The notes under the pieces are model-generated. The model was not told the origin of the DNA. It saw nothing but the letters and a program-made list of their open reading frames with translations, and made no database searches. Shown in pieces: positions 24,805 through 27,792 of a DNA stretch of 27,792 nucleotides (positions are counted from its first letter, which is position 1; every line of letters begins with the position of its first letter). The translations under genes were made by a program, and so were the position numbers. The DNA is from Chloroflexi bacterium RBG_19FT_COMBO_55_16 (GTDB lineage: Bacteria; Chloroflexota; Anaerolineae; Anaerolineales; UBA4823): positions 20,118 to 47,909 of the forward strand of contig MGOK01000106.1 of assembly GCA_001795335.1 (NCBI GenBank), read 5' to 3'.

Positions 24805-26121
24805 TCAGTTGGTTGTGGGGATCTGTGCAGCCTCAGCACGCTGGTGCTCGATTTCGGCACGTTCCTGCATCTGCCTGCGCAGAGTGCGGATGTCGGTCGG
24901 AACCAGGTAAGCGGTAAGACCCAGGAAAACCGAGCCTAAGATCCAGGCCGAGACACAAATGATCAAGATTGCTGCGTGTAAAGAGGCCTTCATGGCGATG
25001 ATGCCAGCCATCAATGGGGCCAGGGCTGCACCACCGTTCTCAATAAAATACTGAATCGCCAAAGCTGTGCTACGCACTTCTGGCAATGTGATGTCATAAA
25101 CCGTAGATACGACATTCGCTGAGGCGAAAGGGATAAACAAGGCAGTGAGGATCAGCAAGCCCATGAAGAGTCCTTGGTTTTCAAGGGGAACGTTCATGGT
25201 GAGCGTGAGTAGGATGGCACCCATCAATACGCCAACCGTGGCGACCAGGACACGACCGCGCGGTGTCCGTTTAAAAAAATAGTCTCCGACTGCACCTCCA
25301 ATGAAATAACCCAGGGCTAATACCAACACAGCGGGTGCCATTGTGGTCAAGATCGAATCCTGACTATAATTGCGTTCTGTTTCTAAATAGCGGAAGAACC
25401 AATAGGTGATCACATTCCACGGGAAAACACCGACAAAACCTTGCAGGAAGAGCAGGATCAAGCTGCGTTTGCGAAATAAGTCCAGGGCAATTTTCTTATC
25501 GAAGCGGTAGATGCCAATATTTTCTAAATGAGCCATTTCAGGCTCGCTTCGACCACGGGCAGCTTCTTGGATGCCAAAGAAGATTACCAAAGCGACCACC
25601 AGTCCCAGAGATCCGGTGATATAGTACACAGCTCGCCACCCCAGCGTCCCGCTCAGCAAGGTTGCCACAATCAGGCCGGCCATATAACCCAAGGGTTGCG
25701 TTAGTTGTAGCAACCCGTATATCTTTCCCCTTGCCTGCGGGCCGAAATAGTCTGAAATCAGGCTATATAATCCCGGGTAACTGGAATCATCTATGCCGGT
25801 CGTAGCGCGAGTGACTAGAAAAAATCGATAGCTTGGCGCAATAGCGCTGAGCCAGGTGGTCGAACCCCAGATGAATGAAGCCAAAGCTAATAATTTCGAT
25901 CGAGCGTAGCGATCATATAGATACCCCCAGATTGGATATAGAATGGCTGAAACAAGTAATGCGCCCGAAAATACATAGCCCATCTGCACCTCATTAATTC
26001 CATAAGTTTCCATAATGGGTGTGGTCAATGGACCGATCAGCAACCTGTCGGACTGGTGGAGGAGCATGAAGATGAAGAAAACGGCAACTACAAACACGCG
26101 GTAGTTTGATCTTGGTTTCAT
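24805..26121 (-). CDS. MFS transporter
   Basis: The 438-residue protein has about 12 membrane helices. The loop after helix 2 reads GYLYDRYARSKLLALA, a motif A variant, followed by RATTGIDDSSYPGLYSLISDYF in the helix 4-5 region and AGLIVATLLSGTLGWRAVYY, a motif C-like helix 5. The overall pattern resembles the Spinster/organic anion branch of MFS. A charged C-terminal tail with a short helical stretch (about 405-430) ends the protein. AGGGA precedes the ATG by about six bases. It follows the CPBP protease gene by 17 bases. The transported compound cannot be inferred. Confidence 0.85.
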   Translation of the reverse strand: MKPRSNYRVFVVAVFFIFMLLHQSDRLLIGPLTTPIMETYGINEVQMGYVFSGALLVSAILYPIWGYLYDRYARSKLLALASFIWGSTTWLSAIAPSYRFFLVTRATTGIDDSSYPGLYSLISDYFGPQARGKIYGLLQLTQPLGYMAGLIVATLLSGTLGWRAVYYITGSLGLVVALVIFFGIQEAARGRSEPEMAHLENIGIYRFDKKIALDLFRKRSLILLFLQGFVGVFPWNVITYWFFRYLETERNYSQDSILTTMAPAVLVLALGYFIGGAVGDYFFKRTPRGRVLVATVGVLMGAILLTLTMNVPLENQGLFMGLLILTALFIPFASANVVSTVYDITLPEVRSTALAIQYFIENGGAALAPLMAGIIAMKASLHAAILIICVSAWILGSVFLGLTAYLVPTDIRTLRRQMQERAEIEHQRAEAAQIPTTN

Positions 26122-26138
26122 TGTTTTCCCTATCGTTG

Positions 26139-26906
26139 TTACAACCCTAATTCCGCTGTTGCTCCTAACTTAACCAAGAGATATAGCAGGGCGATCTTGG
26201 CGCTGTTATTGATGGCATGTACCAGAATGGAGGTCCATAGAGATTGGCTGTATTCGAAGACTAGAGCCAGGATGATTCCTAGCAGGAACGCAGTCAGGCC
26301 GACGGCGAGATCCCCGTGGATGATGCCGAAGATCAGGGAACTGACCAGCACACCGGGCCAGACTCCCCACCTGTCGCGGAGCAAAGGATAAAAGACACCG
26401 CGGAATAATAACTCTTCGCCGAACGGAGCTACAACGCCTGCCAGCAACAACATTCCCAAGGCGCCGAGCTGTGTGATACCCTCTGGCAACAAGAATTCTA
26501 GTTGCGGGTTTACCAAGGGAAATTTGAACGCGAGAAATAAAATGATGGTGAAAATACTGATGAAGGGAATAGCGATCAGGGTAATAATTGTAGCAATCAA
26601 TAACCAATGTCTTTTTGCAGGTCTTAAACCAACCGCTTCCCAGCTTTGCTTACGCCTCCGGATACCCAGAAGATAAACTCCTCCAATCAGAGCGATAGCT
26701 TCCAAGGCTGCCAATACCATGCTCAATTCTATTGTGGGTTGGAATAATCCTTGGGGGTTAAATCCTCCCCCCCCTAAAAAGGCAATGTATAAAAATAACC
26801 CCAGAATAAAGATCGCGCCCGATCCTAGCAGAATCCAGAATAAATCCACCCATTTCCAAGTAAATTCTCGAGGTTGTGTCGGTGTATCAAATTCTGTAGT
26901 ATTCAT
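26139..26906 (-). CDS. CPBP-family intramembrane metalloprotease
   Basis: The 255-residue membrane protein has about seven hydrophobic helices and the CPBP (Abi/CAAX protease) motifs in order: EE164-165 with R169 in GEELLFRG, H197 in IFGIIHGD, and H230 with N234 in LVHAINN. These glutamates and histidines form the intramembrane zinc site used to cleave prenylated or other membrane substrates; bacterial members act in peptide maturation, immunity to bacteriocins or unknown roles. The ATG overlaps the stop of the upstream gene as ATGA. An eight-base C run on the plus strand encodes the four-glycine loop after the first helix. Confidence 0.88.
   Translation of the reverse strand: MNTTEFDTPTQPREFTWKWVDLFWILLGSGAIFILGLFLYIAFLGGGGFNPQGLFQPTIELSMVLAALEAIALIGGVYLLGIRRRKQSWEAVGLRPAKRHWLLIATIITLIAIPFISIFTIILFLAFKFPLVNPQLEFLLPEGITQLGALGMLLLAGVVAPFGEELLFRGVFYPLLRDRWGVWPGVLVSSLIFGIIHGDLAVGLTAFLLGIILALVFEYSQSLWTSILVHAINNSAKIALLYLLVKLGATAELGL
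26767..26774 (-). repeat. Eight-G homopolymer (minus strand) inside the CPBP protease gene
   Basis: Eight C on the plus strand, eight G on the coding strand, encode glycines 45-48 after the first membrane helix. A one-base slip would frameshift nearly the whole protease. It is the second such tract in the window. Confidence 0.6.
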
Positions 26907-27268
26907 TTAGGATTGGATAATTCCTGATATAAGAACCATCCCCCTTTGCGGTGGTCGGCGTCTTGCGGAGCCCGATCGAAGTAAATATCGAAGATTCGTC
27001 CATATTCTGTCCGCACGCGATAATAATCCTGACCTACTCCCCAAGATCCGCGTCGCTCGGCAGTCTCAGCATGTTTTGGCATCATGTTGCGTGCCATGCG
27101 GTAACGCCGGCGATAATCATGCCATTCACTTAACATTTCAACAACCCGGAATACCTCCCCACGCCATATAAATCCATCTGGGCACCCTGGCTTTTTTTCC
27201 AATGCGGGGGATTGATCAAAACTAACTTCGATAGATTCAGAGATAAAGTGAATCGGTTGAGCATCCAT
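26903..27268 (-). CDS. DUF6504-like small protein
   Basis: From the ATG at 27268 the protein has 121 residues. It is soluble, basic and rich in aromatic residues, with the segments PDGFIWRGEVFRVVEML, RRGSWGVGQDYYRVRTE, IFDIYFDRAPQDAD and GGWFLYQEL. This resembles the DUF6504 group, for which I know no established function. The open frame extends to 27382, but that extension overlaps the PPK2 gene out of frame and has no family-like sequence. The chosen ATG lies 17 bases after the PPK2 stop; no strong SD is seen, so coupling to PPK2 translation is likely. Its stop overlaps the CPBP start by four bases. Confidence 0.7.
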   Translation of the reverse strand: MDAQPIHFISESIEVSFDQSPALEKKPGCPDGFIWRGEVFRVVEMLSEWHDYRRRYRMARNMMPKHAETAERRGSWGVGQDYYRVRTEYGRIFDIYFDRAPQDADHRKGGWFLYQELSNPK

Positions 27269-27285
27269 TTGCTGAAGGTTTGCGT

Positions 27286-27792
27286 CTACTCGATTACCAC
27301 GCTGTCCAGGTTCTCCTCGGGTTCTGGATACTTCATATCCAATCCTTTGAGAGTATCTACCAGGATTGTTCCAATTACCCAATTACGGTACCACTTGCGA
27401 TTTGCGGGAACGATATACCAGTGCGCCCAATCTGTGCTGGTCTTGTCGAGCGCATCTTCGAAGGCTTTCTTATATTCTGGCCATAGCTGGCGCTCCTTTA
27501 AGTCCCCAATGTTAAACTTCCACTGCTTGGTTGGATCGTCCAGCCGGGCTTGTAAGCGTTCTTTCTGTTCTTCTAAGTCAATGTGTAAGAAGAACTTAAG
27601 GATTGTGGTACCCTCGTTTGCTAATAAACGCTCGAAATTGTTAATCTGGTCATAGCGACGTGACCAGACCTTCTTCGGGACCAACTCGTGGACACGGACT
27701 ACCAATACGTCTTCATAATGACTACGGTTGAAAATGACAATTTCCCCTTTGGCGGGGGTTTGCTTGTGGATTCGCCACAGGTAATCGTGGTC
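27286..27792 (-). CDS. ppk2: Polyphosphate kinase 2 family protein, 5' end beyond the window
   Basis: The frame is open to the window edge, so 169 C-terminal residues are visible and the Walker A region is missing. Motifs are IVIFNRSHYEDVLVVRVH (Walker B region of PPK2) and HELVPKKVWSRRYDQINNFE, followed by LKFFLHIDLEEQKERLQARLDDP (lid region), WKFNIGDLKERQLWPEY and the C-terminal NRKWYRNWVIGTILVDTL. PPK2 enzymes move phosphate between polyphosphate and nucleotides. The NRSHYED form resembles class III enzymes such as that of Meiothermus, which phosphorylate AMP and ADP, but that subclass call is tentative. It is the most upstream visible gene of the seven-gene minus-strand run. Confidence 0.92.
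   Translation of the reverse strand, partial: DHDYLWRIHKQTPAKGEIVIFNRSHYEDVLVVRVHELVPKKVWSRRYDQINNFERLLANEGTTILKFFLHIDLEEQKERLQARLDDPTKQWKFNIGDLKERQLWPEYKKAFEDALDKTSTDWAHWYIVPANRKWYRNWVIGTILVDTLKGLDMKYPEPEENLDSVVIE

Noticed and set aside
27269..27382. N-terminal extension of the DUF6504-like protein
   Set aside because: It would overlap the PPK2 gene out of frame by nearly 100 bases and adds sequence with no family resemblance.
1..27792. tRNA, rRNA, CRISPR, insertion sequence or prophage signals
   Set aside because: I saw no cloverleaf-like sequences, regular repeat-spacer arrays, transposase motifs or terminal inverted repeats; a covariance-model scan would be needed for small RNAs.

Overview
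The window looks like part of a chromosome from a Chloroflexota bacterium, probably of the Anaerolineae. This is an inference from protein family resemblance: the tandem phosphofructokinase, the short MshC-flavoured cysteinyl-tRNA synthetase, a DUF6504-like protein and a GAAC-N4-GTTC operator of the kind reported for Gram-positives and for Dehalococcoides. I see no rRNA, tRNA, CRISPR array or insertion sequence. Coding is dense, and most genes lie on the minus strand. Several longest-frame starts are TTG codons without a ribosome binding site, so I moved those starts to internal ATGs where the sequence supports it.

Left end (1-3792): the 3' part of an iron-type alcohol dehydrogenase converges on an ABC exporter half-transporter. 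A 321-base divergent intergenic region follows. It holds a near-consensus promoter whose spacer is filled by an 18-base perfect palindrome with a LexA-type core, driving a four-helix membrane protein of unknown function.

Centre (3846-20233, all minus): reading from 20233 down, the order is glycerol kinase, a fused GlpA-GlpB, GlpC, an alkyl-DHAP-synthase-like flavoprotein, a GlpD-like dehydrogenase, an MrfA/YprA-type helicase and an MrfB/YprB-type exonuclease. After a gap with its own promoter come a eukaryotic-type tandem phosphofructokinase and a metallophosphoesterase. glpK to mrfA are contiguous or overlapping, so they read as one transcription unit. Glycerol would be phosphorylated, oxidised to DHAP with electrons passed through GlpC, and possibly diverted to ether lipid; DHAP also enters glycolysis near phosphofructokinase. 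The unexpected passenger is the MrfA/MrfB DNA-repair pair, and its helicase carries an inserted HNH domain.

Right end (20331-27792): a cysteinyl-tRNA synthetase gene diverges from glpK and overlaps, tail to tail, a seven-gene minus-strand run. That run, from its upstream end, is PPK2 polyphosphate kinase (cut by the window edge), a DUF6504-like protein, a CPBP membrane protease homologue, an MFS transporter, a GNAT-like protein, a PlsC-like acyltransferase and a second MFS/GPH-like transporter.

The observations most worth following are the HNH insertion in MrfA, the coupling of mrfA to the glycerol operon, the SOS-like operator, the GlpA-GlpB fusion and the eukaryotic-type tandem phosphofructokinase.
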